Below are positions 1 through 9,523 of a DNA stretch of 64,000 bases, one piece after another. The position numbers and the translations under genes were made by a program. The DNA is from Sclerotinia nivalis (taxonomy: Eukaryota > Ascomycota > Leotiomycetes > Helotiales > Sclerotiniaceae). The notes below the pieces were generated by a model that had not been told where the DNA came from, did no database searches, and saw only the letters and a program-made list of their open reading frames with translations. Each line of letters starts with the position of its first letter. Positions within the stretch are counted from its first letter, which is position 1. Where the stretch lies: positions 1,240,001 to 1,304,000 of the forward strand of contig JAPEIS010000014.1 in NCBI GenBank assembly GCA_029531795.1. The letters run 5' to 3'.

Positions 1-1279
1 TACTGGGAGTTTCCCATTGTGGCGAAGTCGGCTCTGGCTGAGGCTCCTCTGAGCCAGGCATCTGTGGTGACGTAGGGCCGGCAGGTTCCGGAGAGCCACC
101 CCTAAGACTTGGTGATCTGGGGGTTTGTTGACCCGAAGGAATGGCTGGTTCAAAGACTGGTGAACGAGGGCCATCAACATTGTGCTCCGTATCAGAATCT
201 GACGGAAAGTCCCAGAGAAATTCTCTTCCATCAGAAGTGGCTTGGTGACTTGCCTCTTCTTCAGTGTCGGTGTCATCCAACGTGAGGTCAATGACTACCC
301 GGCTTGTGTTGGACTGGTGATCTTGGTTGGATAATGCCTCAGCCGCTGGTAGCTCATCTGGAGCTGGTGATGATGCAGCTTCTAAGTTATGGTTCTCGAT
401 AGCATTTGTGATGTCTAAACTCTGACTCTCATCCTCATGTGCAATCTGAGATTGTGGGTTCATTCTCATGGAATGATTCGGGAAGCGGTGTGAAGTTCCA
501 GGGCGAGAAGCAGCAGCTCTGACGTTGGGGCTTGCTCGCCTGCCGACTGGAGTTTGCTCTTCACCTCTGCGTCTGAGCTTTGTGTGGCGCTCACCATCAC
601 TTTCCTCAGAATCGGCATCAGAATCTTCTTCACGTGAACGCTTTCGCAAATTAGGCGCATGCAATGAAGGAGTGATTGATGGTTGAACGGTATGATTGGC
701 TCCAGCTAGCGAGTTGACTGGAGGCCATCGACCTGGAGGGTCAATATTGGCAAAAGCGCTAGAAATGCGCTCTTGCTCTCGACGGTGCATGGTTCGACCA
801 CCAGAACGGTATCGAAACTTGCGACCACGAATGGCCGTCATGGAACCTCGACCACTACGCAAATAATTTAATGCATCTTGAAAAGTTTGAGAGGTGATGA
901 CATGTTCTGGTCCGCCTTGATGTAAGGAGCTAGAAGAACCAGTTCTAGCCCGTTGGACCTGTCGTTCTTCCTCCAAAGGACCGTCCCAAACGTCATTGCG
1001 CGAGCGCTTTCTGGACCCTGGATGGGCTGGTCTGTCTTCGGCCATTCGGGCTTCTTGTCGATTCAAAGCGGTGGATCGATCAATCGTCGTCGTGTCGAGA
1101 GGGCCATTCATTCTGGATGAAATATATCCTGTGCCTTGACGTGGTTGGCGGTCGTAAGGCGAGAAGTGGCTGTTATTTTGTGCCATTTCACGAGTGATAT
1201 TGGCGGCTGGGTAGGTTGGTAACAAATGTGGTGGTGCATCACGAGTTGGATATGAGATACGTGAGCTGTCTTGACCCAT
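1..1279 (-). CDS. Disordered protein with a SUMO-interacting motif, C-terminus beyond the window
   Basis: Reading leftward from an ATG at 1279-1277, a single frame stays open for 426 codons to the window edge, so the gene is truncated at its 3' end. The visible part is low in hydrophobics and rich in Ser, Pro, Arg and acidic residues, with several KRSR-type basic patches (around residues 87 and 223) that could act as nuclear signals. Residues about 328-336 read VVIDLTLDD followed by TDTEEE, a textbook SUMO-interacting motif (hydrophobic core plus acidic tail). Known families with long disordered N-termini and such motifs include SUMO-targeted RING ubiquitin ligases, but no RING is visible here, so this identity is only inferred. 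The absence of any stop across about 1.28 kb and the protein-like composition make the coding call firm; the function is open. Confidence 0.75.
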   Translation of the reverse strand, partial: MGQDSSRISYPTRDAPPHLLPTYPAANITREMAQNNSHFSPYDRQPRQGTGYISSRMNGPLDTTTIDRSTALNRQEARMAEDRPAHPGSRKRSRNDVWDGPLEEERQVQRARTGSSSSLHQGGPEHVITSQTFQDALNYLRSGRGSMTAIRGRKFRYRSGGRTMHRREQERISSAFANIDPPGRWPPVNSLAGANHTVQPSITPSLHAPNLRKRSREEDSDADSEESDGERHTKLRRRGEEQTPVGRRASPNVRAAASRPGTSHRFPNHSMRMNPQSQIAHEDESQSLDITNAIENHNLEAASSPAPDELPAAEALSNQDHQSNTSRVVIDLTLDDTDTEEEASHQATSDGREFLWDFPSDSDTEHNVDGPRSPVFEPAIPSGQQTPRSPSLRGGSPEPAGPTSPQMPGSEEPQPEPTSPQWETPS

Positions 1280-2754
1280 GTTGAATATAATAACGTTCTT
1301 AAGAAGAAGTTACAGAGATATAATCAAGGGATTTGAATGTATCAAATAGTGTAATGCGGAAATGTGCAAGCGGTTTGCAGAAGAATCTTGGGTGATGAAA
1401 AATTGTTTGGGAACGATTTTGGATGCTGTCAAGATAGTTGCAAATGTTATTCTGTGTACGGGAGTAGGAGGGAAAACATTATAAGAACGATTGATGGAGA
1501 CCTAGTAGACTTAATTTTTTTTGACCGATGGTACGGCCAATGCTAGTGTTCAGTTCATTTGGTTGAGCACGGCTAGCTACCAATGGAACTTCAAAGACGG
1601 CTTTTACCTTTTTGCCTGGTGAATATGAACCTAACGATCGTAGGGCTGCACATACCAACCACCCTTTCCCGTTATTAGTACTGGCGGCTGTACTAAGAGT
1701 CCGGTCTATATATTCTAGAATGCGGGGGTGGCGTAAGACAGGGCTCGTAGATTACATCGATGTCTTGAAAACTTAAAGTAGGCCGGAATAGAGTTTAGCT
1801 ATTAAATGGCGTCACTTAAGATCGTTACTTGTCGACTTATTCACAAAATCTGATTGATCAACTTGTGGGTAGGGATGAAAGTTTTCGACTAATCTGCTAG
1901 TAGATCTTGCGCTTCTAAAATAGTATAGCTTAGTTTTTAGTTAGATATCAGGGCCGTTCCTAAATGAGCTATGTTTGAACTTCAGTTACTGGTCCAAAAA
2001 ATGAAAAATGGAGTTGTTGATATTAACTTGCGCGGTATTTAATATGCCGCTTAAAACCACGAAATTGTCAGAATTTATCCTTGAAAATAGGTAAACACTT
2101 TTTTTATGTACATGGAATCACTGAGTACGATCACATACATATAATGCATTTCAATCGTAGATACTTTTCCGGTTCTAATCATCAAGGGAAGCCGATGAGA
2201 CATGAGGTGAGTCATATTAATGGAAACCAAAATCCAAATACCAATTATTAATACCTTCATCTCATCGCGAGAACCACCGTAAACTGCAAAAAGGTAAAAT
2301 AATTACAGTATATCCAGCAAAGAAACAGTTCACTGTCAATCTCAGCTAGTCTAGTCTGTTCCTGAGTGTGCTCCCGATGAAGGATCATGATCAAATAACC
2401 CGATGGGGTTTTGTCTGGAAATAACCCATTGCATTACTGTTAATCAATAATAGTCATTCTTTAAATTCCTTTCACTAGTTTGACAAAATAGAGGCATGAA
2501 GATATAGATTCTGCCACGGATGAAAGTAGTATCTATCACAAAGGTAAACTCTTCTCCTTTTCCAAGCGAACCTCTCACCTCTCACCTAAATATTTTCCTA
2601 CATCCGAGATTTCCCCGAGAAGAGTGCATCAATAACGCCCTCCACCTCTATCAATAAGCGTCGTCGAAATATCAAAACCCCACTTCCGCTCCGAACCCCT
2701 CCCTTCTTCTTCTCATGACCACATCTCCCATCCCAACGATCAATTATCCCCCAA
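1280..2754. other. Intergenic, divergent promoters
   Basis: This AT-rich stretch separates two genes read outward. The last 150 bases before 2755 are pyrimidine-rich, as is common in fungal 5' leaders. Only short, unconvincing open frames occur, and I see no RNA gene or repeat. Confidence 0.6.
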
Positions 2755-3547
2755 ATGTCCTTCTTGCGCCTCAGATTCGCACCTGGCAAATTGTATCCCA
2801 AACAACTTAACTCTTGTGCCACTCGTTCGCTTTCCTCTTCATACCCGGCTGTAAGGTTAAATAGTAGAAAAATGTCTTCGGCAGCAGCGACGACACCGGC
2901 GGCGGAGAAATTTGAGTGGCTGGTTGTATTACCTGATAATGAGGGTGCGTTGGAGAGGAGAGTTAGTGTTAGACCGTGAGTTTGTTTGGTAGTTACGTGT
3001 GAGGTATTCCGTACGAGGGGTATTTCTGAGGAGTTTTGTAGCTACAGGAGGAAGTGGTAATGTGCACTTGAGATGAACAGGGGCTAAGGAAATTCTAGCA
3101 AGCATTTTGAAGGTTTGAAGACTGGTCTCGAGTCTGGGTTCTGGAAGATGGGCGGTAAAAATTCCTATTCTCTTCTTTTCTACAATCCTCTTCTGCTACT
3201 TTTCTTGTTATGATCAAGAACCATCGACATTTAAAAGACAGGCACCTTACTGACAAAATCCAACAGGAGCTTTTCTCTCCGAACCTCCCAACGGTGACTC
3301 CCCCTTGAAGTTCCAAGGGAGTTGTATGATTGCTCTTGCCAGCAGTAAGGAGGAAATTATTGAGGTATTGAAGAAGGATATTTATGCCGAAAATGATGTT
3401 TGGGATTTCAGTAAGGTATGTTATGTTATCACTGCCGCGAAGATTTGCGGTTACGGGTTATGAAGTTATATTGCTTGGGATTGATTACTGATGTGTGTAT
3501 AGATCCAAATCTATCCCTTCAAATGTGCATTCAGGAAGGAGGCGTAA
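2755..3547 (+). CDS. YCII-related domain protein, probably mitochondrial
   Basis: Four exons (2755-2975, 3099-3154, 3267-3415, 3503-3547) join to a 156-residue protein with consistent phases and standard splice sites. The N-terminus (about residues 1-39: Arg, Ser and Leu, no acidic residues) looks like a mitochondrial presequence; a second Met at residue 40 could give a cytosolic form. The core then reads EWLVVLPD, a VRPKHF motif with the His typical of YCII domains, ESGFWKMGGAF, and GSCMIALASSKEEI, ending in KIQIYPFKCAFRKEA. This matches the ferredoxin-like YCII fold in order and length. YCII proteins are small putative enzymes; the His (about residue 76) is the usual candidate active residue, but the substrate of the fungal members is unknown. 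The exon joins rest on the family pattern as well as the splice sites. Confidence 0.82.
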
Positions 3548-4762
3548 GGGATTGAGGTTCTGTTGTTCGGTGTAAGCATGCAATCAATTTGCGGATGGGG
3601 TTCTTGTTGAAGCGTGATATCAACATTTCAGCTTTCTTGAGTTCCGAAACAGTCAATACAAGCAAAAGAATCAATTGATCGATTTAATAAATGAGTTCAA
3701 TTTACTCAGATAATGTTTTTATCCACTTCCAACATGTGTTTTTATGGAGAATAATGAATTTAAAATCCACGAGTGTGAAGCAAGTTACAATGATGATGCA
3801 AGCAGAGAGCCTGACACAATCATTCCTACTACCACTCAATCCATTCCAATACAAAGGTGATCTTGTACTCAGTTTACCTTCTCATCATCCCAGGCACAAC
3901 ACACACCTACTTTGGAAATTGCCATTGTCGTCTTATCAAGGGGGAGCCGTTCATGAGATAGATGCATCGCGGATCTACAATTTGTTTATATATATCCCAG
4001 TGTTAAGATTCCACATTATCCAATAATCACAATACACTTCATACCAACTTCCTATAAGAATCAAGACAGGATGATTGCGAGGATGATTGAACATCCTAAC
4101 GGGGAAACACCGACAACAGATGGAAGCTGGTGACTTGGTTAGGACAGAGCGTTTAGGTTAAGAAGCTTAGCAGATTTGAGGTAGCGTCAAATGAAGAAGT
4201 GATAATTGGAGTGCAAAGGAAATAACATGGTTGGTCCGATGTATTGACGGTCTGTGCAAGTGAACATATGGATAAGAGCAAGGGTGAGCATGTGCAGAGG
4301 ATGTCCGAAGCGAGCATTTCCAACTGAAGCCCCAGGGCGGTAGTGGCAGGTGTAGCGAGACGTCGTCGATGCAAGGTTAAAAATAAAAACATAACAAATA
4401 AGCCTTTGCGACTTGACCAGCGTCGTCATATATGATAAGAGTCCTGCGTCAAGTTCTTGAATTGGAATATTTGATTCGCGTCTGTTCACATGAATGGCGT
4501 GGAAAGAGTCGCATGAGTGTTCGTAAAATCCATCCAACACGAAGGCCTGCACAAGAATTCATCTCAATCCACCTTCATCACACATAATCACGACGTGTTC
4601 ATGCACTAGGCAGTAAAGATGGAACCAGGTTTTATCTTTCGAGAGAACTCATGAATGCTTGCTTATTTATGGAAACTACCCTACCAGCCCAATATTGCAC
4701 CGAGGGAAGATATACCGTGGCCATGCATTTGAAAGTACAGAGAGAAAAGGTGAGATAAAGAT
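3548..4762. other. Intergenic between YCII gene and P1
   Basis: This is the 3' flank of both neighbours, which converge. Open frames at 3691-4026 (+) and 4187-4552 (-) have no recognisable motif, membrane segment or splice context, and I do not call them genes. Confidence 0.5.
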
Positions 4763-5313
4763 TTAGTCGAAAAGACCGAAACCCATATCCTCGTCTGACT
4801 CCTCCTTGGCTGTAAAAGTGGTTAGTATATGAACTTGCTGAGATGCGCGAATTTGTAAAAACTATCGTACCCTCTTCTTTCTCTTCCTTCTTCTCCTCAG
4901 CTGGGGCAGAGGCGTCACCACTGGCAGCGGCACCAGCAGCAGCTGGAGCGGCTCCACCACCGGATCCGACGTTCAACAAAAGGTCCTTAACATCCTTTCC
5001 CTCGAGAGCCTACAATTTCCAACAATCAGTACTGAGCCATGATTTCCTCGTTCCCCAACTAAGTTGTGTGAATTTCAATCGCATACCTTGGCGAACAATG
5101 AGGTCCAGATTGGCTCAACATCCTCAATACCGGCGGCCTTGATGAGAGTTTGCAATTTGTCGGCCTATTATTATCGAGTCAGCCACTTATCCCCCCAATC
5201 GAGCATCATAGTTCTCCAAATCTCGAGAATGTAGGAATTCGTACAGTGATATCAACACCGTCATCGGCGAGGATCAACGCGGCGTAGGAGCTGGCGAGTT
5301 CTGCGTTAGACAT
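4763..5313 (-). CDS. RPP1: 60S acidic ribosomal protein P1 (stalk)
   Basis: Four exons on the minus strand (5245-5313, 5087-5164, 4871-5009, 4763-4809) give a 110-residue protein. It begins [19 protein letters not shown], the P1 dimerisation helix. An Ala/Gly-rich hinge ([13 protein letters not shown]) follows, then a charged EEKKEEKEE stretch. It ends [13 protein letters not shown], the conserved C-terminal tail that binds elongation factors. P1 pairs with P2 on P0 to form the lateral stalk of the large ribosomal subunit and stimulates factor-dependent GTP hydrolysis. Phases are 0, 0 and 1 in order. A donor/acceptor pair upstream of the ATG (5386 to 5323) suggests an extra intron in the 5' leader, common in ribosomal protein genes. 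Length and tail are typical; P1 rather than P2 is judged from the N-terminus. Confidence 0.95.
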
Positions 5314-6141
5314 TTTGAATATCTAGAATTGATTGATCAGCAAGATGCGCGGTAAGATAGGATGCGACTGCGTTTATGCGACATACCGACAGGTGGTTGT
5401 TTTGTCGGTAAGTTAATGTTCTTGAAGTCGTTGATATTAGAAGTTAAAAGTTTATGATGGGATAGTTTTGGGAAATTCGAAAGTGTGCGTGACTAATACC
5501 TTATCAGGGTTTAATTGGGCAGCAAGCGATAATTTACGGGGAGTCATTTTAACCAATAGTATCACCGAATTTCATGGAACTCCTATTATGTAATCCATCC
5601 ATCATCGCAATTCAGAAGTACTAATAAATGCTACCTGCCTACTCCGTGCCTAGTACTTCTTTGTCAATTAGTCATGTCATGATCTTGACTTAAGGTACAC
5701 TTTCATACATCTCTTCAAAAATTGTGACTTTATTACCACTGAATGGCATTTATAAGTAAATTATTCAATATTTTTGCTGTTGCTGATTTCACTGGCAATT
5801 GGAATCAAATGGTCCACCGTAGTAAAGAGTTATGCAAGGCTGAGATTCTCTTTGTGGGACATGCCCCGCCATCCCAGACGTCCAATAAGGGAAGCATTAT
5901 GACATAGCCAGGAGCAACTTTACTAAGAAACAGCCTATTGGAATCAACACCATTCTATTGATTTCTGGGTTACTGATTCAACAGCAATGAATGAATACTA
6001 AGCGCAAATCATTCTAATTTTTGTATCAGTACTTCGATCATCCGGTCCTTTTAAATACAAATCAAACATCCAATCTTCCTATCTTCCAATCTTCCAACAA
6101 GACACAAGAAAGAAAGTCCAGAGCTTCAACCAACTTTAACC
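5314..6141. other. Divergent promoter region of P1 and DUF2408 gene
   Basis: The region holds the P1 promoter, a probable leader intron (5323-5386, minus strand, GTATGT donor and CTAG acceptor) and the promoter of the plus-strand gene at 6142. Just before 6142 is a CAATCTTCC repeat-like, pyrimidine-rich leader. No other gene is visible. Confidence 0.5.
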
Positions 6142-7769
6142 ATGACTGATACGCCATCTCATCCGCTACCCCTTGATCCTCGCGAGCAGCCTATATTGGA
6201 ATCTCTCACTCAAATACGGGATGAATTGACACTTCTAAAGCAAGATAGAACGACATATATCAAGGCCGCAGATGTACTCAATCTGCAAGACAAAGTAGAT
6301 GAACAAGTTAAGCTTCTTATTGAGATGAGAGCAGATAAGCCCGATGAGCAGAACCGAGGTCAGTTTCGAGAGGATAGAATGTTGATGTATAGATTCTAGT
6401 AGGCTGACCGAGAACATTACAGTGGATCGCGTTTTGGATGGATGCTTCCAACTACTCTCCTTGTTCTTCATGACCATTGGCAAAACCAATGAAGCACCCG
6501 CAGCTTATTCCCTCACGTCTACGATCAAACGCCTGCTCGACCATCTTACCGAAGTTGACCTATATTGCGAAAAGGATTTAGAACATATTGCACAGACTCT
6601 TGTGAGGCTTAAAGGCATTGTGAAGAATGCTAAGCCGTCTTACTCGCCTAGGCTTCTCACTCTTCTTGGCAACAGAATCGACATCTGCCAGCGCTCATTG
6701 AATAATTTGAGCACACGGCTAGAGCGAATCAGCGGAGAAATATCACCCATTCATGAAAAGATCATATCGATATTGAGATCAATATCATTGGCAAATACTA
6801 GAAGCAAGGTAAGTCAGTTGTAGTGACAGGTTTGATCTCTGCTTCATTAGCGGTTACATATGAGGGTCATACTGATTATCTGGGAAATAGTTCTCGACAA
6901 CGGAAGTGACGAAGCTTCAAGCTCAAATAAAAGAGATTGACTCCCAAAGAGTTGATGGCAAGTTCGTAACCATCTCTGGAGAAACACCTTCAGGCAACGA
7001 CGATGTTTCTGATCATCTAGAAAGATGTTTGAAGTGGGCGGAAATTGTCCTCGAAAGGTTGGTTTATATGTATCTATCCACTGAACTAGATCACCCACTA
7101 ATGGTCAATCAGAAAGGGGCAATTTCCGGAAGCTTTCCAGGGGACTTACTCCACCCTGGTCGAGATTCGAAATAAACTTGAGAAGCTATCTTTGACTCAA
7201 GCCTGGTCATTGAGGGAAACAGATTTGTACGACTTCCAGCGGCAACTGGACAAAATCGACGAAAGCCGGGTAGATGGAAATTTCGTTGATGCTGAAGGGA
7301 ATTTTGCCGAATTATATGTTCAGCGGGTATGTGCCATTAAAAATCCTCACATTCGTACCCCAACTAACTAGAATAGACTCTACTTTACCTGATCAGACGT
7401 AGCTATGCATATATTTATTTCCTCATGGTGTCCTCCGAGCCAGTTTCCGAGGCACTTCTTCCAGTCTACAACCAACTCCAGACTCTGAGACGATGTCTCA
7501 TTGAAGTTAAGAACTCTGGAGGTGTCAGTTCTCCAAGGGAATTGTATCCTTACAGCATGAAGGTAGGATTTCCCTAACGTTCCTGCGCGTTTCAAATATG
7601 CTAATATATTAATTAGTTGAATTCAATCGACAACATGCGTGTAGACGGTAAATTTATGGTCGGGCCGGATATTCCTGAAGGCCAGGGCAGCATCACTGAT
7701 ATCCTTGCAGAATGCTTTGAGCTTAGTTATGATCTTCGTGTGGCCGCGGAGAACGAAAGCGATGCGTAG
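6142..7769 (+). CDS. DUF2408 / UPF0662 family protein (Cub1-like)
   Basis: Six exons (6142-6358, 6423-6808, 6891-7057, 7113-7326, 7377-7562, 7617-7769) join to 440 residues with all phases agreeing. The protein is helical and soluble, with no signal or membrane segment. A short motif recurs three times: QRVDGKFV, SRVDGNFV and MRVDGKFM, each after a helix ending in a Lys/Asp-rich turn, which suggests an internally repeated helical fold. Other diagnostic pieces are VDRVLDGCFQLL, IKRLLDHLTEVDLY and SLRETDLYDFQRQL. This pattern fits the fungal-only family DUF2408, whose yeast member YPL260W (Cub1) has been linked to DNA-damage response and the proteasome; the molecular activity is unknown. The third exon boundary (AG joined to A, giving Arg) was chosen because it keeps the conserved reading. 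Confidence 0.85.
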
Positions 7770-8638
7770 TAAAATATGCATCGCTTTGGAGTCTTTGGAG
7801 TCTTTGGAGTCTTTGGAGTCTGGTGGTATTTGCGGTGACTTCGACAGTCCCAGACGGCGTTTTGGTTTGTGATTTGGTGCAAACTTTACCAATATCTTTT
7901 TAGGCATGGTGAGGTATGGTATTTGTAAAATATCGGGATCAGATACCATATTATAGGTAACTAGGCCCAAGGAAATTATGGGGAGACATTAGTGCACGGA
8001 GAGTCACTCTTGTACAAATACGACAGGGCGTACAATGGAGCAAATTTGATTTCATATCAATGGTTGAATTGCAACACCCAATAAAAATTGACAGTGCTGT
8101 AAGATGTTGAAATACTCTTCAAACTTCAAAGAAACTCGGGTCCTCTAAGCCCCACCCTTTTCCCCTCAGTCACTGTAACGAAAGAGCACCTTCATTCTTG
8201 ATATCCTTTAACCATCCGGTCCCTATAGTCTCAATTTCTTCTTCCCGAAGAGAGAATTTCATATTCATAAAGTTGAATGATGGTTATCCGATACTTTGTT
8301 CCACCTTGAGATGTACAGCGAATCCTTCAATGCTCGTTCAAGCAAGGTTCTTTTCGAATTGCTTGAAAGATGGTAGTAGACAGGGCATCCATCTGCATGT
8401 AGTCTCTGGATACCTCAAATCGTAGCACCATCGTATAGTTAATTGTCAACCCCCTGCCTTCCAGGCCATATTACAACCATCCCACTCTCGAGATTCCATA
8501 GCTGCAACACGGAACCTAAAGTCAAGTGTCGTCCCATCCCCGCGTCCCTTCCACGGAATCCATAAAGTGCATGATGACTCTGCGTACTTATGCCATGACT
8601 TCCAGCTTTCCAAGAGCCGATGATCATTGATAACAACC
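7770..8638. other. Convergent 3' flanks with a short 9-bp repeat
   Basis: Between the DUF2408 stop and the Lto1 stop. A 9-base unit (TTTGGAGTC) is repeated about four times at 7785-7821. Open frames on either strand look accidental. Confidence 0.5.
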
Positions 8639-9181
8639 TCATCTAGCCCTCATAACACTAACATCCTCAATCGCCCCGTCCCCACTACTTTTTGCTCCTC
8701 CTTGTCCCTGTCCCTCTCCAACCATCTTTTCAATAATCTTCGCTTTCGCCACTGCCCTCTTATACCTATCATCGAAATCCCCTACCGCCTCTTCCGAATT
8801 CTCCGATGAGAGACTTTCTGCCTCCGCCAATGCATAGAACACTTTTACATGTTTTGCTAATCTTTCGTTTTTGGCCAGTTCGGACAATTTGACATCATGT
8901 GATTTTTCTTCTTCCTTTCCTGGACCTTCTTGCTTAATTTCTAAGTTTGAGGCTGTGGGAATTTTTGGCTTTTGGAGAGAAGGGGTTCGGTTGGCCCATA
9001 CTATGGATTTTCCGTGCAATCGACCCATTTCAACGTACTTTTCAAAGCCCTTTTCAAGTCCGAAAGTGCGTCCTTCGATGCGTCCGGCGGTTATACCATC
9101 CGAGAGACCCTGGGTATAGCCGGTGGAATAGAATTCTTCTTCGAGGTTGAGGATGTCTTCAAATGGATCGATAGTGGCCAT
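8639..9181 (-). CDS. LTO1: Lto1/ORAOV1-like deca-GX3 protein
   Basis: An intronless 180-residue protein. Residues about 5-60 carry the Lto1/Yae1 signature: DPFEDILNLEEEFYSTGY followed by Gly at every fourth position (G-YTQ-G-LSD-G-ITA-G-RIE-G-RTF-G-LEK-G), the deca-GX3 motif. Lto1 with Yae1 forms a cytosolic adaptor that brings the ABC protein Rli1/ABCE1 to the CIA targeting complex for iron-sulfur cluster insertion, so it supports ribosome recycling. The second half is charged and variable. Known Lto1 proteins end in a Trp-containing tail that docks on the CIA complex; this frame ends VMRAR with no Trp, which is either a real loss or a missed 3' exon. The gene is divergent from methionyl-tRNA synthetase, another translation gene. 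Confidence 0.85.
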   Translation of the reverse strand: MATIDPFEDILNLEEEFYSTGYTQGLSDGITAGRIEGRTFGLEKGFEKYVEMGRLHGKSIVWANRTPSLQKPKIPTASNLEIKQEGPGKEEEKSHDVKLSELAKNERLAKHVKVFYALAEAESLSSENSEEAVGDFDDRYKRAVAKAKIIEKMVGEGQGQGGAKSSGDGAIEDVSVMRAR

Positions 9182-9523
9182 TTTTGGTACGTGATGTGGT
9201 TTTAATGCTTGTTTGGAAAAGCTTGTAGATGAAGGAAGAGTTTTGGAACAATATGTATCAAATTTAAGATATGATACTTGAGTCAGCGTGGAGCAAGAAT
9301 GAAACTTTTCTTTCTATTTTCTATACTAGACTGAAATTCCTCACGTTATGGTTCTTGATTGTGATGTTAAAGAAAATGCGATTTGTTCTGGAGGGGTCCT
9401 GTGCTTATATAATCCAGCCTTGTAAGCCCCCTCCAAGGATTTTGACCTGACTCACCCGAGTAACTTCAAAATCCATAGCGGGGTTCTTTCTCTTGCACTT
9501 TCTTTCCAACAAAACAACCAAGA
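9182..9523. other. Shared promoter, LTO1 and MetRS
   Basis: A 342-base divergent intergenic region containing the TGACTCA site at 9448-9454. The plus-strand leader just before 9524 is pyrimidine-rich. Confidence 0.6.
9448..9454 (+). promoter_or_regulatory. CPC1/Gcn4-type site TGACTCA
   Basis: An exact TGACTCA lies 69 bases before the MetRS ATG. This is the core target of the bZIP regulator Gcn4/CPC1/CpcA of amino-acid cross-pathway control, which is known to act on aminoacyl-tRNA synthetase genes. Position and gene type fit; binding itself is inferred. Confidence 0.55.

Noticed and set aside
3691..4026. 111-codon plus-strand open frame
   Set aside because: No motif, no coding-like composition, sits in the 3' flank of the YCII gene; looks like chance.
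4187..4552. 121-codon minus-strand open frame downstream of P1
   Set aside because: No recognisable family or splice context; overlaps another open frame of equal quality on the same strand.
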